DNA of 64,000 nt from Bacillus sp. PAMC26568 (GTDB lineage Bacteria > Bacillota > Bacilli > Bacillales > Bacillaceae). Shown here piece by piece: positions 55,163 to 64,000 of the stretch. Location: NCBI RefSeq assembly GCF_014235785.1, contig NZ_CP060137.1, positions 62,001-126,000 of the forward strand, in the 5' to 3' direction. A program made the translations under genes and the position numbers. The notes under the pieces are model-generated. The model saw only the letters and a program-made list of their open reading frames with translations. It did not search any database and was not told the DNA's origin. Position 1 is the first letter of the stretch; every line of letters starts with the position of its first letter.

Positions 55163-55525
55163 CTACAGCACATGCTTATTCTTCAAATCTTTAAGCATTT
55201 TATCAATGCATCTAAGAATGGTTTGTTTGGATGTATGTGAATTTTCTTTTATTATAATACAAGTTTTACCTGTAATTCTGGTTGATAACTCTTCATGATA
55301 GGCCGCCACTATGCTCGGATCCATCACGTAGAACATTAGCCCTTTTTGCCGGCTGGCATAGCCGACCAATGGTTCTCCATCCATATAATAAACGGGAAAT
55401 CCGTATTCAAATCCTTCCTTTGCTTCAGGCAATGCGGTGAGAATTTTATGCCGGAGCATCTTCATATCCTCTAAATGGATTCCTTTTGTTTTTTGAAAAT
55501 AAAGCTGTACGTCGGAATGCATCAA
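55163..55525 (-). CDS. DUF1801 (YdhG-like) domain protein
   Basis: A 120-residue single-domain protein of the DUF1801 / iron-chaperone-like fold (MLRHKILTALPEAKEGFEYG, then GFPVYYMDGEPLVGYASRQK and GLMFYVMDP). The molecular function of these proteins is not settled. It is a single gene with start ATG at 55525 or 55522. Confidence 0.75.
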   Translation of the reverse strand: MMHSDVQLYFQKTKGIHLEDMKMLRHKILTALPEAKEGFEYGFPVYYMDGEPLVGYASRQKGLMFYVMDPSIVAAYHEELSTRITGKTCIIIKENSHTSKQTILRCIDKMLKDLKNKHVL

Positions 55526-55699
55526 TGTACCTCACTTTCTTTAGTCAAAACACAATTCTAATCAATATGGTAACATAAAAGTACTTGGTTTAGAGGATAC
55601 GCTGTGATCAGGGAAACTGACTTGGCAGTGTCTTTTGACTGGTTTACACTTAATGAAAAAAATAAATAAATAAATGATTTTAATGCAATCTTAAATAGA

Positions 55700-55869
55700 T
55701 TGCCGGGATAGAATGAAAGCTATCTTTATCTCAAAGAAAGCGGTATCCATTTAGGATATGGCGAGAAAACGATAAGGTTTATCGGCCCAAAATAAAGACA
55801 AACAAAGATCATAATTGGTTTGATATGCATGAACCTGATTGGCCCTTTAATAAGAATAATTTGTGATAC
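55700..55869 (+). other. Possible gene remnant before topB
   Basis: One frame ends RENDKVYRPKIKTNKDHNWF then DMHEPDWPFNKNNL and a TGA at 55864-55866. It has protein-like composition but no start and no recognised family. The rest of 55526-55882 is AT-rich, with no gene seen. Confidence 0.3.
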
Positions 55870-55903
55870 CATATAGTATCGAATGCAAGAGAGGAATGTG
55901 ACT

Positions 55904-58084
55904 ATGGGAAAGATTGCAGTACTGGCTGAAAAGCCTTCGGTAGGAAGAGATCTGGCGAGAGTTTTACAATGCGGAAAAAAAGGAAATGGCTATTTTGAAG
56001 GTGATCGTTATGTGGTTACATGGGCGCTTGGACATCTTGTCACACATGCTGATCCTGAAGCTTACAGTGACTCTTATAAGACGTGGAAAATGGAAGACCT
56101 TCCAATGCTTCCGAAAGAATTAAAACTCGTTGTTATAAAAAAAACAAGCAAACAATTTCAAGCTGTTAAAGCCATACTAAATCGCAAAGATGTTTCGGAC
56201 ATTGTCATTGCAACAGATGCAGGCCGAGAGGGTGAACTTGTTGCAAGATGGATTATTGAAAAGGCTCATGTGAACAAGCCGATCAAGCGGCTTTGGATTT
56301 CATCTGTGACAGATAAAGCCATTAAAGATGGATTTAAAAAGCTGAAAAGCGGAAAGGATTATGAAAATCTATTTCATTCTGCAGTTGCCAGAGCAGAAGC
56401 AGACTGGATTGTCGGCATGAATGCTACACGTGCTTTGACGACAAAACACAATGCACAGCTTTCATCAGGCAGAGTCCAAACCCCAACACTGGCCATTATT
56501 GCTGAACGGGAAAATGAAATAAAGCAATTTAAGCCAAAAGCTTATTTTGGAATAAAAGCATCTGCAAGCAACGGATTGCAGTTAGTCTGGCAGGATATAA
56601 AGACAAAAGATATAAAAACTTTTGATAAAGATAAAATAGATTCATTGGTAAAACAGGTTGCAAACAAAGACGCAACTGTTGTATCGGCTGATAAAACGTA
56701 TAAAAAAAGCTTTTCATCTGGTCTTTACGATTTAACAGAGCTGCAGAGGGATGCGAATAAAAGATTTGGTTACTCTGCCAAAGAGACACTGTCTATTATG
56801 CAAAAGCTGTACGAACAGCATAAGGTGCTTACCTACCCGAGAACAGATTCGCGATACATTAGCTCAGATATTGTCGAAACACTGAGTGAAAGAGTGAAGG
56901 CTTGCGGTGTAAAACCATATGCAAAGGCTGCAATGAAAATCCTCCGAAAACCAATAAAAGGAAATCCTTCATTTGTGGATGACAGCAAGGTAAGTGATCA
57001 CCACGCTATTATTCCGACAGAAGAAACAGTGATTGCAAGTGCATTCAGCGATAAAGAAAGAAAAATTTATGATTTGGTGGTAAAGCGATTCCTTGCTGTC
57101 TTATCGCCGCCATTTGAATATGAACAAACAACGCTCACTTGCAAAATTGGTCAAGAGACATTTATTGCAAAAGGGAAAGTCATCCTTTCTCAAGGATGGA
57201 AAGAAGTATATGAATATGAAACGGAAGAAGAGAAAGACGGTCTTGCTGAGCAAAAGCTGCCTCCTATAAATAAAGGAGACGTTTTGAATATCCAATCGAT
57301 CACTCTGACAAAAGGGGAAACAAAGCCTCCTGCACGTTTTAACGAGGCAACTCTTCTATCTGCTATGGAAAATCCAGCTAAGTATATGTCGTCTGGAAGT
57401 GCTGATTTGAAGAAAGTGATTGGTGAAACTGGCGGACTTGGCACCGTTGCTACCCGTGCAGACATCATCGAAAAACTTTTCAACAGCTTTTTAGTTGAGA
57501 AGAAAGGAAAAGAGCTGTTTGTAACTTCAAAAGGAAAGCAGCTTTTGGAGCTGGTCCCAGAGGATTTAAGATCGCCGGCACTGACAGCAGAGTGGGAGCA
57601 AAAGCTGACACAGATCTCTAAAGGCAAGCTATCAAAACAAGCTTTCATTCAAGAAATGAAGGGGTATGCAAGAGCAGTTGTACAAGAAGTGAAAAACAGC
57701 GAAAAGAAATTCAAGCACGATAATATCACTGGGCGGAAATGTCCGGAATGCGGGAAAAATCTCCTTGAAGTGAATGGCAAAAAAGGCAAGATGTTTGTAT
57801 GCCAAGACAGGGAGTGCGGGTATCGCAAAGGGGTATCACGAACAACAAATGCAAGATGTCCGGTCTGTCACAAAAAGCTTGAACTCCGGGGAGAAGGGGA
57901 AGGCCAGATCTTTGTCTGCGGGTGCGGTCATCGTGAAAAACTTTCTGCTTTTACAGAGAGGAAGAAAAAATCCCAAAACAGCAAAGTCTCCAAACAAGAA
58001 GTTTCTAAGTATATGAAAAAGCAAAATGATGAACTTTCAAATCCTGCCTTAGCAGATGCTTTGTCTAAATTAAAGTTTGATTAA
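55904..58084 (+). CDS. topB: DNA topoisomerase III
   Basis: A type IA topoisomerase of about 726 residues that removes negative supercoils and unlinks DNA. The Toprim domain has LAEKPSVGRDLA (about 5-16) and ATDAGREGELVAR (about 97-109). The active-site Tyr lies in TYPRTDSRYIS (about 309-319). The C-terminus carries two zinc-binding modules: CPECGKNLL then CQDRECGY, and CPVCHKKLEL then CGCGH. The start is ATG at 55904 behind GAGAGGAA. The length is the same as B. subtilis TopB. Confidence 0.95.
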   Translation: MGKIAVLAEKPSVGRDLARVLQCGKKGNGYFEGDRYVVTWALGHLVTHADPEAYSDSYKTWKMEDLPMLPKELKLVVIKKTSKQFQAVKAILNRKDVSDIVIATDAGREGELVARWIIEKAHVNKPIKRLWISSVTDKAIKDGFKKLKSGKDYENLFHSAVARAEADWIVGMNATRALTTKHNAQLSSGRVQTPTLAIIAERENEIKQFKPKAYFGIKASASNGLQLVWQDIKTKDIKTFDKDKIDSLVKQVANKDATVVSADKTYKKSFSSGLYDLTELQRDANKRFGYSAKETLSIMQKLYEQHKVLTYPRTDSRYISSDIVETLSERVKACGVKPYAKAAMKILRKPIKGNPSFVDDSKVSDHHAIIPTEETVIASAFSDKERKIYDLVVKRFLAVLSPPFEYEQTTLTCKIGQETFIAKGKVILSQGWKEVYEYETEEEKDGLAEQKLPPINKGDVLNIQSITLTKGETKPPARFNEATLLSAMENPAKYMSSGSADLKKVIGETGGLGTVATRADIIEKLFNSFLVEKKGKELFVTSKGKQLLELVPEDLRSPALTAEWEQKLTQISKGKLSKQAFIQEMKGYARAVVQEVKNSEKKFKHDNITGRKCPECGKNLLEVNGKKGKMFVCQDRECGYRKGVSRTTNARCPVCHKKLELRGEGEGQIFVCGCGHREKLSAFTERKKKSQNSKVSKQEVSKYMKKQNDELSNPALADALSKLKFD

Positions 58085-58093
58085 CATAGGAGG

Positions 58094-58127
58094 GCAGTCT
58101 TGGCTATGAGCTGAGGCTGCTTTTTTC
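58094..58127 (+). terminator. Terminator of topB
   Basis: GCAGTCT pairs with AGGCTGC (one wobble) with inner GGCT/AGC pairing, followed by six T. Confidence 0.7.
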
Positions 58128-58555
58128 AAATTCACAAAATTAGGAACATACAGATTTTAAGATTAATAGAAATGAATGGAAGTTTTTCAAGCCGAGTGTT
58201 TGAAAGACTTTTTTGTTTTAGCCAGTGCTGATAAGGGTATAGAAAGGTTTGAATAATTGATTGACTAACTTATCCTTAAAAAGAAAAATTTTCATTAAAG
58301 CACTTTCAATCCCAATTAATGAAAGGAATTACATAAATATGACTAAAGTATGATGAAAATGTGACATTTATTTGAACGACTGATGAAATTCTCGTGACAT
58401 TTAAGAAAATGCATCACATCAGGAAGCTGGCTCTGCTAGCATATAGAAGAAAAGAAAACGAAAACATTCGTTTTTCTAGAATAATTCCTTTGTATGCTAG
58501 TTTAGCATACATTTTATCATGAATAAGTTATCAATTAGGAAGGAAGGTGAACCTG
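58128..58555 (+). promoter_or_regulatory. qox upstream region with palindrome
   Basis: No gene in about 430 bases. A small hairpin AACGAA/TTCGTT lies around 58457-58475. A perfect inverted repeat TGTATGCTA-GTT-TAGCATACA (58491-58511) sits 45 bases before the qoxA start, with a related half-site GCTAGCATA at about 58436. The position suggests an operator; the protein that binds it is unknown. Confidence 0.5.
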
Positions 58556-59644
58556 GTGTTCAAGCTGTTTAAACCACTTTTAGCGTTAGGTCTATTACTC
58601 TCTGTTTTTTTACTTGGCGGATGCAGCGAATTAATCGTTCTAGATCCGAAAGGACCTGTTGCAGCTGCACAGAGTGACCTTATTCTGTTGTCTATAGGTT
58701 TTATGCTTTTTATTCTTGCTGTTGTTTTTGTTTTGTTTACTCTCATTGTTGTGAAGTATCGTGAGCGCAAAGATAACATGGAGTATGAACCGCCGGAAAT
58801 GGAAGGAAGCAAATTCCTTGAAATCGTTTGGACGGTTATTCCGATCCTTATCGTTATTGCACTCTCAATCCCTACAGTGCAAACCATTTATGCACTCGAA
58901 GAGCCTCCAGAGTCTTCAAAAGACAAAGCACCTTTAGTGATACATGCTACGTCGGTTGATTGGAAATGGATTTTCTCTTATGAAGAAGAGGGGATTGAAA
59001 CAGTTAACTACTTAAACATTCCTGAAGATCGTGCAGTTGAATTTAAATTATCATCCGCTGATACGATGACAGCTTTCTGGATTCCTCAATTGGGCGGACA
59101 GAAATATGCAATGTCAGGAATGCAGACAAAGCTATTCCTTCAGGCAGATGAGTCTGGAACATATGCAGGCCGCAATGCAAACTTTACAGGTAAAGGCTTT
59201 GAAAAACACACCTTTAATGTTGAAGCAATGCCTGAAGATAAATATGAAGACTGGGTAGAGAAAACGAAAGACTCTGCACCAAAATTAACTCAGGATCAAT
59301 ATGATCAGCTAATGCTTCCGGGTACAACCGGGAAAATGACTTTCTCTAACACTCATCTTGACTGGGTGGATCACTCGAAAGACTCTGAGTATGCAGTAAG
59401 AGTCCGCGAGCAATCTGGCTATGAACTTAACAAGCATGATGAAGTGGAGCATTTAGAAAAACTAGATCCAAATAAAGAAATGAATATCGATCATTCGAAA
59501 AAATCAGAAAGTCATTCAGGACATGGCTCAGATGAGCATGGAGAGGGACATTCTGAACAAGAATCAGAAAAACAAACTGAAGATCACTCAGAACATGAGT
59601 CAGAAAAACAAACAGAAGATCATTCAGAACACGATTCTCACTGA
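58556..59644 (+). CDS. qoxA: Quinol oxidase aa3 subunit II (QoxA)
   Basis: About 362 residues. A lipoprotein signal with lipobox LLGGC (Cys about 23) is followed by two helices (about 40-65 and 85-110) and a cupredoxin domain without the CuA ligands, as expected for a menaquinol oxidase. Unusually, the C-terminus (about 305-362) is a His/Glu/Ser-rich tail with duplicated units of the type [15 protein letters not shown] at 58556 behind AAGGAAGGTG is preferred over GTG at 58547. It is the first gene of qoxABCD. Confidence 0.92.
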   Translation: MFKLFKPLLALGLLLSVFLLGGCSELIVLDPKGPVAAAQSDLILLSIGFMLFILAVVFVLFTLIVVKYRERKDNMEYEPPEMEGSKFLEIVWTVIPILIVIALSIPTVQTIYALEEPPESSKDKAPLVIHATSVDWKWIFSYEEEGIETVNYLNIPEDRAVEFKLSSADTMTAFWIPQLGGQKYAMSGMQTKLFLQADESGTYAGRNANFTGKGFEKHTFNVEAMPEDKYEDWVEKTKDSAPKLTQDQYDQLMLPGTTGKMTFSNTHLDWVDHSKDSEYAVRVREQSGYELNKHDEVEHLEKLDPNKEMNIDHSKKSESHSGHGSDEHGEGHSEQESEKQTEDHSEHESEKQTEDHSEHDSH

Positions 59645-59664
59645 GAAGGGAGGAAACACCAACT

Positions 59665-61611
59665 ATGAAATGGGATGAATTTATTGTTACTGGCGATCCG
59701 TTAATTTTAGGTGCGCAAATTTCTATTTTATTAACTTCGATTGCCATATTATTCGTACTCACATATTTTAAAAAGTGGAAATGGCTTTGGACAGAATGGA
59801 TCACAACTGTCGACCATAAGAAGCTTGGTATTATGTATATCATTGCTGCAATTTTGATGTTGTTCCGCGGAGGAGTTGACGCGCTGTTAATGCGTGTTCA
59901 GCTTACGTTGCCTGGTTCAGAGTTTCTAAATTCACAGCATTATAATGAGATTTTCACAACTCACGGAACAATCATGATCATCTTTATGGCGATGCCATTC
60001 CTTATCGGATTAATGAACGTTGTTGTTCCTTTGCAAATTGGAGCCCGTGATGTGGCATTCCCTTATATTAACTCACTAAGTTTTTGGACGTTCTTTATCG
60101 GAGCGATGTTATTTAACATTTCCTTCGTAATCGGCGGATCTCCTGATGCTGGGTGGACGAGTTATACGCCTCTCGCAGGTGCAGAAGCAAGTCCCGGACC
60201 AGGACAAAACTATTACCTCCTTGGACTGCAAGTTGCCGGGATAGGTACGCTTTTAACGGGTATTAACTTTATGGTCACAATCTTAAAGATGCGTGCGCCA
60301 GGTATGACGATTATGCGTATGCCAATGTTCACTTGGACATCTTTAATCACGTCATTAATTATCGTATTTGCATTCCCGGTTCTAACAGTTGCGCTTGCGC
60401 TTATGTCGTTTGACCGATTATTTGGAACGGCATTTTTCACCCTTGAAAACGGCGGTATGCCAATGCTATGGGCGAACTTGTTCTGGATTTGGGGACATCC
60501 TGAAGTTTACATCGTAATCTTGCCGGCATTTGGTATTTTCTCTGAGATTATTTCAACATTCGCGAGAAAAACACTATTTGGCTACAAAGCGATGGTCTTC
60601 TCGATTGTTGCGATTTCCGGTCTTAGCTTTGTCGTTTGGGTTCATCACTTCTTCACGATGGGTTCAGGAGCGCTTGTTAACTCGTTCTTCTCGATTACGA
60701 CAATGGCCATTGCAATTCCGACTGGAGTTAAAATATTTAACTGGCTCTTTACCTTGTATAAAGGAAGAATCAAGTTTACTGTTCCAATGCTTTGGTCATT
60801 GGCCTTCATTCCAAACTTCGTTATCGGTGGGGTAACAGGGGTTATGCTTGCGATGGCAGCAGCAGATTACCAGTATCATAATACGTACTTCCTGATTGCT
60901 CACTTCCATTACGTATTAATCGCGGGTACTGTTTTTGCATGTTTTGCAGGTTTGATTTTCTGGTATCCGAAAATGTTTGGACATAAATTGAACGAAAGAA
61001 TCGGGAAAGTCAGCTTCTGGCTATTCACGATCGGCTTTAATATATGTTTCTTCCCAATGTACTTCCTTGGTTTAGCAGGAATGCCTCGACGTATTTCCCA
61101 ATACGGTGAAGCAGACGGCTGGACTGGACTGAATATCGTTGCATCTATTGGTGCAATTGGCATGGCATTAGGATTTGTTGTTCTTGTTTATAACATTTAC
61201 TACAGCTACCGTTACTCACCACGTGAGGAAACAGGAGACGCGTGGGATGGCCGTACACTTGAATGGGCTACGACTACCATGATTCCGCCGCATTACAACT
61301 TTGCTGTTGTTCCTGAAGTTAAAGGTCTTGATGCATTCTGGGAAATGAAGATGGAAGAAAAAGAAACAGGCAAGAAAAAAGAAGTCGAATACAAGCCGAT
61401 TCATATGCCGAGTTATTCAGGCAGACCGTTTATTATGTCGGTATTCTTCTTTATCAGTGGTTTCGCATTAGTATTTGAATGGTGGATTCCAGCCATTGCA
61501 GGACTAATTGGAATATTTGCATGTATGATCCTTCGTTCATTCGAGGTAGATAACGGATTCTATGTAAGTGTTGAAGAAATTAAAGAAACAGAACAAAAAA
61601 TATCTGTATAA
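59665..61611 (+). CDS. qoxB: Quinol oxidase aa3 subunit I (QoxB)
   Basis: A 648-residue haem-copper oxidase core with about fifteen helices. Haem and CuB ligands are in FTTHGTIMI (low-spin haem His), [10 protein letters not shown] (His-Tyr pair), VWVHHFFT (two CuB His) and [10 protein letters not shown] (haem His pair). It pumps protons while reducing oxygen to water with menaquinol. AAGGGAGG precedes the ATG. Confidence 0.96.
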   Translation: MKWDEFIVTGDPLILGAQISILLTSIAILFVLTYFKKWKWLWTEWITTVDHKKLGIMYIIAAILMLFRGGVDALLMRVQLTLPGSEFLNSQHYNEIFTTHGTIMIIFMAMPFLIGLMNVVVPLQIGARDVAFPYINSLSFWTFFIGAMLFNISFVIGGSPDAGWTSYTPLAGAEASPGPGQNYYLLGLQVAGIGTLLTGINFMVTILKMRAPGMTIMRMPMFTWTSLITSLIIVFAFPVLTVALALMSFDRLFGTAFFTLENGGMPMLWANLFWIWGHPEVYIVILPAFGIFSEIISTFARKTLFGYKAMVFSIVAISGLSFVVWVHHFFTMGSGALVNSFFSITTMAIAIPTGVKIFNWLFTLYKGRIKFTVPMLWSLAFIPNFVIGGVTGVMLAMAAADYQYHNTYFLIAHFHYVLIAGTVFACFAGLIFWYPKMFGHKLNERIGKVSFWLFTIGFNICFFPMYFLGLAGMPRRISQYGEADGWTGLNIVASIGAIGMALGFVVLVYNIYYSYRYSPREETGDAWDGRTLEWATTTMIPPHYNFAVVPEVKGLDAFWEMKMEEKETGKKKEVEYKPIHMPSYSGRPFIMSVFFFISGFALVFEWWIPAIAGLIGIFACMILRSFEVDNGFYVSVEEIKETEQKISV

Positions 61612-61625
61612 AGGAGGCGTGAAAT

Positions 61626-62267
61626 ATGGAACATGCACATCATCATGAAGAACATGATCCAAGCATGCCTCTAGAGTATCAATCGGAAATTGGCCGAATG
61701 AATATTCTGGGCTTTTGGATCTTCTTAGGTGCTGAAATAGCGCTGTTCGCAACGCTCTTTGCCACCTACTTTGTATTAGCACCGATGACAGCAAATGGAC
61801 CGCTGCCAACTGATCTTTTTAAGATCGAAGGCGTTTTGATAATGACGTTCTTGCTGTTAACAAGCAGTTTTACATGTGGTCTGGCCATTCACGAATTGCG
61901 TCGTCATAACCAAAAAGGCGTAATGTTGTGGACAATTATCACATTGGTATTAGGTTTAGGATTTGTCGGCTATGAAGTTTATGAGTTTGTAGAGTATGTA
62001 CACCATGGCGCTACAATGCAGTCTAGTGCAATGTGGTCTGGATTCTTCATATTGGCAGGAACCCATGGACTTCACGTCTCTTTGGGGATATTCTGGATCA
62101 CCTTCATCTTATTGCAAGTAAAGAAACGCGGCTTAACTCCGCAAACATCAGCGAAGCTCTTTATTTCCAGCCTTTATTGGCATTTCCTTGATGTTATCTG
62201 GATTTTCATCTTTACAGGAGTATATCTGCTCCTAATGATGGGAGGATTAAGTCCACATGGCCACTAA
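61626..62267 (+). CDS. qoxC: Quinol oxidase aa3 subunit III (QoxC)
   Basis: A 213-residue protein with five helices and the subunit III motifs NILGFWIFLGAEIALFATLF and HFLDVIWIFIFTGVYLL. The His-rich start MEHAHHHEEHD is common in this family. AAGGAGG precedes the ATG. It overlaps qoxD by 11 bases. Confidence 0.95.
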   Translation: MEHAHHHEEHDPSMPLEYQSEIGRMNILGFWIFLGAEIALFATLFATYFVLAPMTANGPLPTDLFKIEGVLIMTFLLLTSSFTCGLAIHELRRHNQKGVMLWTIITLVLGLGFVGYEVYEFVEYVHHGATMQSSAMWSGFFILAGTHGLHVSLGIFWITFILLQVKKRGLTPQTSAKLFISSLYWHFLDVIWIFIFTGVYLLLMMGGLSPHGH

Positions 62268-62574
62268 TCAGCAAAAAACAGTACAGGTAGCAGATCACAA
62301 TCACTTCCCATGGACTCATGTCATAGGGTTTGTTTCCTCTATTGTCTTAACACTAATTGCACTATGGATCGGATTATATACGAACTTTGCTTTATCTGTG
62401 AAAATAGCCGTTGTTTTCACTTTGGCTTTCATACAGGCAGGTATTCAGTTATTTATGTTTATGCATATGACAGAATCAAGCAGCGGACGAGTACAAGTAA
62501 TCAATACAGTTTTTGCAATATTTGTTGCTGTGGTAACAGTACTTGGATCTGTATGGGTTATGAACGATCATTAA
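62257..62574 (+). CDS. qoxD: Quinol oxidase aa3 subunit IV (QoxD)
   Basis: A 105-residue protein with three membrane helices (about 20-38, 47-67 and 80-100; FIQAGIQLFMFMHMTE in the middle), the small accessory subunit of the oxidase. It is the last gene of the operon. Confidence 0.94.
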   Translation: MATNQQKTVQVADHNHFPWTHVIGFVSSIVLTLIALWIGLYTNFALSVKIAVVFTLAFIQAGIQLFMFMHMTESSSGRVQVINTVFAIFVAVVTVLGSVWVMNDH

Positions 62575-62587
62575 AGTTTAAAATGCA

Positions 62588-62621
62588 AAACACCCTGGCA
62601 TTATATGGCCAGGGTGTTTTT
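62588..62621. terminator. Terminator of qoxABCD
   Basis: AACACCCTGGC (62588-62598) pairs with GCCAGGGTGTT (62607-62617), followed by TTTTTT. Confidence 0.92.
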
Positions 62622-62631
62622 TCGTCTTTTC

Positions 62632-62916
62632 TTATTTAATAATATTTAGATTGCTTTTAGGATCAGCTTTTCTTTTAATCACTGGTTTTGCATAAATTAA
62701 GTAAGCAGCAACATGTGCAAAAACAAGATTAATAACGAAAAGTGAAACGCCAATTACGTGCATCGCCATCGTTAAATCCATTGTTGCATACATGCCGAAG
62801 TATACCCACAGCAATAAAATAAACGGTATATGAAGAAGTGCCAGGTTTTTTCTCTGATCCCATAAGAATAACGGGGTTGCACTTACAATAAGTAAATATA
62901 CGAAAAATACATCCAT
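62632..62916 (-). CDS. ywcE: YwcE, holin-like spore membrane protein
   Basis: A 94-residue protein with three helices (about 1-20, 28-46 and 52-75) and a basic tail (KPVIKRKADPKSN). Sequence start (MDVFFVYLLIVSATPLF), size and position next to qoxD fit B. subtilis YwcE, which is needed for normal spore structure and germination. It is convergent with qox. AAAGGGAG precedes the ATG. Confidence 0.82.
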   Translation of the reverse strand: MDVFFVYLLIVSATPLFLWDQRKNLALLHIPFILLLWVYFGMYATMDLTMAMHVIGVSLFVINLVFAHVAAYLIYAKPVIKRKADPKSNLNIIK

Positions 62917-62944
62917 TTTAAAACAACTCCCTTTTTATTATCCG

Positions 62945-62958
62945 TGTGAACGCTTACA
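62945..62958 (-). promoter_or_regulatory. cre site (CcpA) before ywcE
   Basis: TGTGAACGCTTACA fits the consensus TGWNANCGNTNWCA at every defined position on both strands. It lies 29 bases upstream of the ywcE ATG, where CcpA could act as a roadblock. Confidence 0.6.
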
Positions 62959-63283
62959 GTTTATTAAATGTGACAAACAAGAAAACAATTTGTGAACGTT
63001 TTGTTACAATTAGTATATCACATCAGACTTAAAATTCCAGTACTTCTAACTATTTCTTTTTATTATTTTTAGAAAATACTGATAAATTCGCTGCCTATAT
63101 TTATTTTTTCGTTTATCCAGGTTCACCTATTTATAAAATCTCCACACTCACATTCCAAAATAACCTTTTATCTTATAAAAAATTGATATTTTAACTTCTT
63201 GAATTCATTAATTGACAGATAATTGATCGCTATAGTAGGATTACACTAATTTAATCAATCAAGCCTGAGTGGGGGATCTCAAA
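62959..63283. other. Divergent promoter region of ywcE and the ATP-grasp gene
   Basis: 325 bases without a gene. An imperfect inverted repeat TTGTGAAC-GTTT-TGTTACAA lies around 62990-63009, in the likely ywcE promoter. For the rightward gene only the GGGGGAT ribosome site is clear. Confidence 0.4.
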
Positions 63284-64000
63284 ATGAGTAAAGTTTACAT
63301 TTTACATGAAAACAAAGAGTGGACCGATCATCTTACGAAAAGATTGGACGAACTTGATGTGCCATATGAAGAATGGCACTTGGATCAAGGTATGGTAAAT
63401 ATTTCGGAAAAACCGCCAGAAGGGGTTTTTTACAATCGAATGAGTGCCTCCTCTCATACGCGGGGCAACCGATTTGCACCTGAGCTAACAGCCTCTGTGC
63501 TTTCCTGGCTGGAAAGACATAATCGGAAGGTCTTTAATGGAAGCCGGGCCATTTCGCTTGAGGTAAGCAAGGTTGCTCAATATATGACATTAAATGAACA
63601 TGGCATTAAAACGCCAAAAACAATTGCTGCTGTTGGCAAAGAAGCCATTTTGAAAGCTGCAGAAGAGTTTGAAGGTCAGCCGTTTATAACCAAGCATAAC
63701 CGGGCAGGGAAGGGACTTGGGGTGCAGCTATTCCATTCAATAGAGGCCTTGAAGCAATATGTAGAAGGTCCAAGTTTCGAGGAACCGGTTGACGGTATTA
63801 CATTAATCCAGCAGTATATTCAAGCTCCAGAGCCTTATATTACACGCTGCGAGTTCGTAAATGGCAAGTTTCTTTACGCCGTGCGTGTCGATACGTCTGA
63901 AGGCTTTGAACTTTGTCCTGCGGATGCATGCCAAATTGGAGATTTATTCTGTCCGGTTGGAGAAGAATTACCTGAAAAACCAAAGTTTCAAATTGTAGAA
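63284..64000 (+). CDS. ATP-grasp domain protein (RimK-like ligase), cut by right edge
   Basis: 239 residues are visible without a stop. It starts MSKVYILHENKEWTDHL and continues VFYNRMSASSHTRGNRFAPE, VFNGSRAISLEVSKVAQYMT, PFITKHNRAGKGLGVQLF and QQYIQAPEPYITRCEFVNGK. This is the pre-ATP-grasp plus ATP-grasp order of RimK-type carboxylate-amine ligases. ATG at 63284 follows GTGGGGGAT. The product may be an amino-acid or peptide-tailing enzyme; the substrate is unknown, and the C-terminal part lies beyond 64000. Confidence 0.8.
   Translation, partial: MSKVYILHENKEWTDHLTKRLDELDVPYEEWHLDQGMVNISEKPPEGVFYNRMSASSHTRGNRFAPELTASVLSWLERHNRKVFNGSRAISLEVSKVAQYMTLNEHGIKTPKTIAAVGKEAILKAAEEFEGQPFITKHNRAGKGLGVQLFHSIEALKQYVEGPSFEEPVDGITLIQQYIQAPEPYITRCEFVNGKFLYAVRVDTSEGFELCPADACQIGDLFCPVGEELPEKPKFQIVE

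Noticed and set aside
1-64000. tRNA, rRNA, prophage or insertion-sequence genes
   Set aside because: No tRNA cloverleaf, rRNA stretch, transposase, integrase or phage structural gene was seen on either strand.

Overview
The window is chromosomal DNA from a low-GC Gram-positive, endospore-forming member of the Bacillaceae (Bacillus/Metabacillus type). The support is the set of Bacillus-type gene groups: bceRSAB, the yukEDCB-yueBC type VII secretion locus, qoxABCD followed by ywcE, ykpA, ywbD, ywbE and topB, together with AGGAGG-type ribosome sites, a CIRCE element and a cre site. The species cannot be named from the sequence alone.

Layout. 1-5300: a frameshifted yqeB cut by the left edge, a TIM-barrel sugar isomerase-like gene, about 1.1 kb of decayed DNA with short-chain dehydrogenase and glutamate dehydrogenase remnants, selO, a YdeI/OmpD-like gene and a small coiled-coil protein. 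5335-11700 (minus strand): the bacitracin-type detoxification module bceB-bceA-bceS-bceR, then an MFS exporter with its MarR regulator. 11700-19265: htpG under a perfect CIRCE, a 52-bp tandem repeat array, potDCBA (minus), and a secreted peptidoglycan-binding protein with a long repetitive tail. 19272-27226: pepT with a frameshifted Gfo/Idh oxidoreductase, a 3-methyladenine glycosylase, a zinc-ribbon protein, a two-component system with a very large sensor kinase, and a cytoplasmic alpha-amylase. 27735-37620: a complete type VIIb (ESX/Yuk) secretion operon. 37700-45300: rluF, quinone reductase, hydrolase, several gene remnants, a CHY zinc-finger protein, a 35-residue cationic peptide, an interspersed repeat, a GlsB-like membrane protein and an RlmI-type methyltransferase. 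45400-49460: a plasmid-type segregation cassette (ParM-like actin, ParR-like adaptor, helically phased centromere-like repeats) whose upstream part, with a GNAT gene, is present twice. 49549-58130: broken GNAT and phosphotransferase genes, ywbE, a DEAD-box helicase, ykpA, a DUF1801 protein and topB. 58491-62958: qoxABCD and ywcE. 63284-64000: the start of an ATP-grasp gene cut by the right edge.

Themes. Much of the content is envelope-facing: Bce peptide resistance, T7SS, polyamine import, quinol oxidase and two sensor kinases. Many non-core genes are broken by single-base indels (yqeB, Gfo/Idh, APH-like) or more heavily (SDR, GDH, MFS, DUF899, two GNATs). This means either active gene decay or homopolymer errors in the assembly. 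The most unusual unit is the chromosomal ParM/ParR-like cassette with its duplicated, partly decayed centromere-like block.
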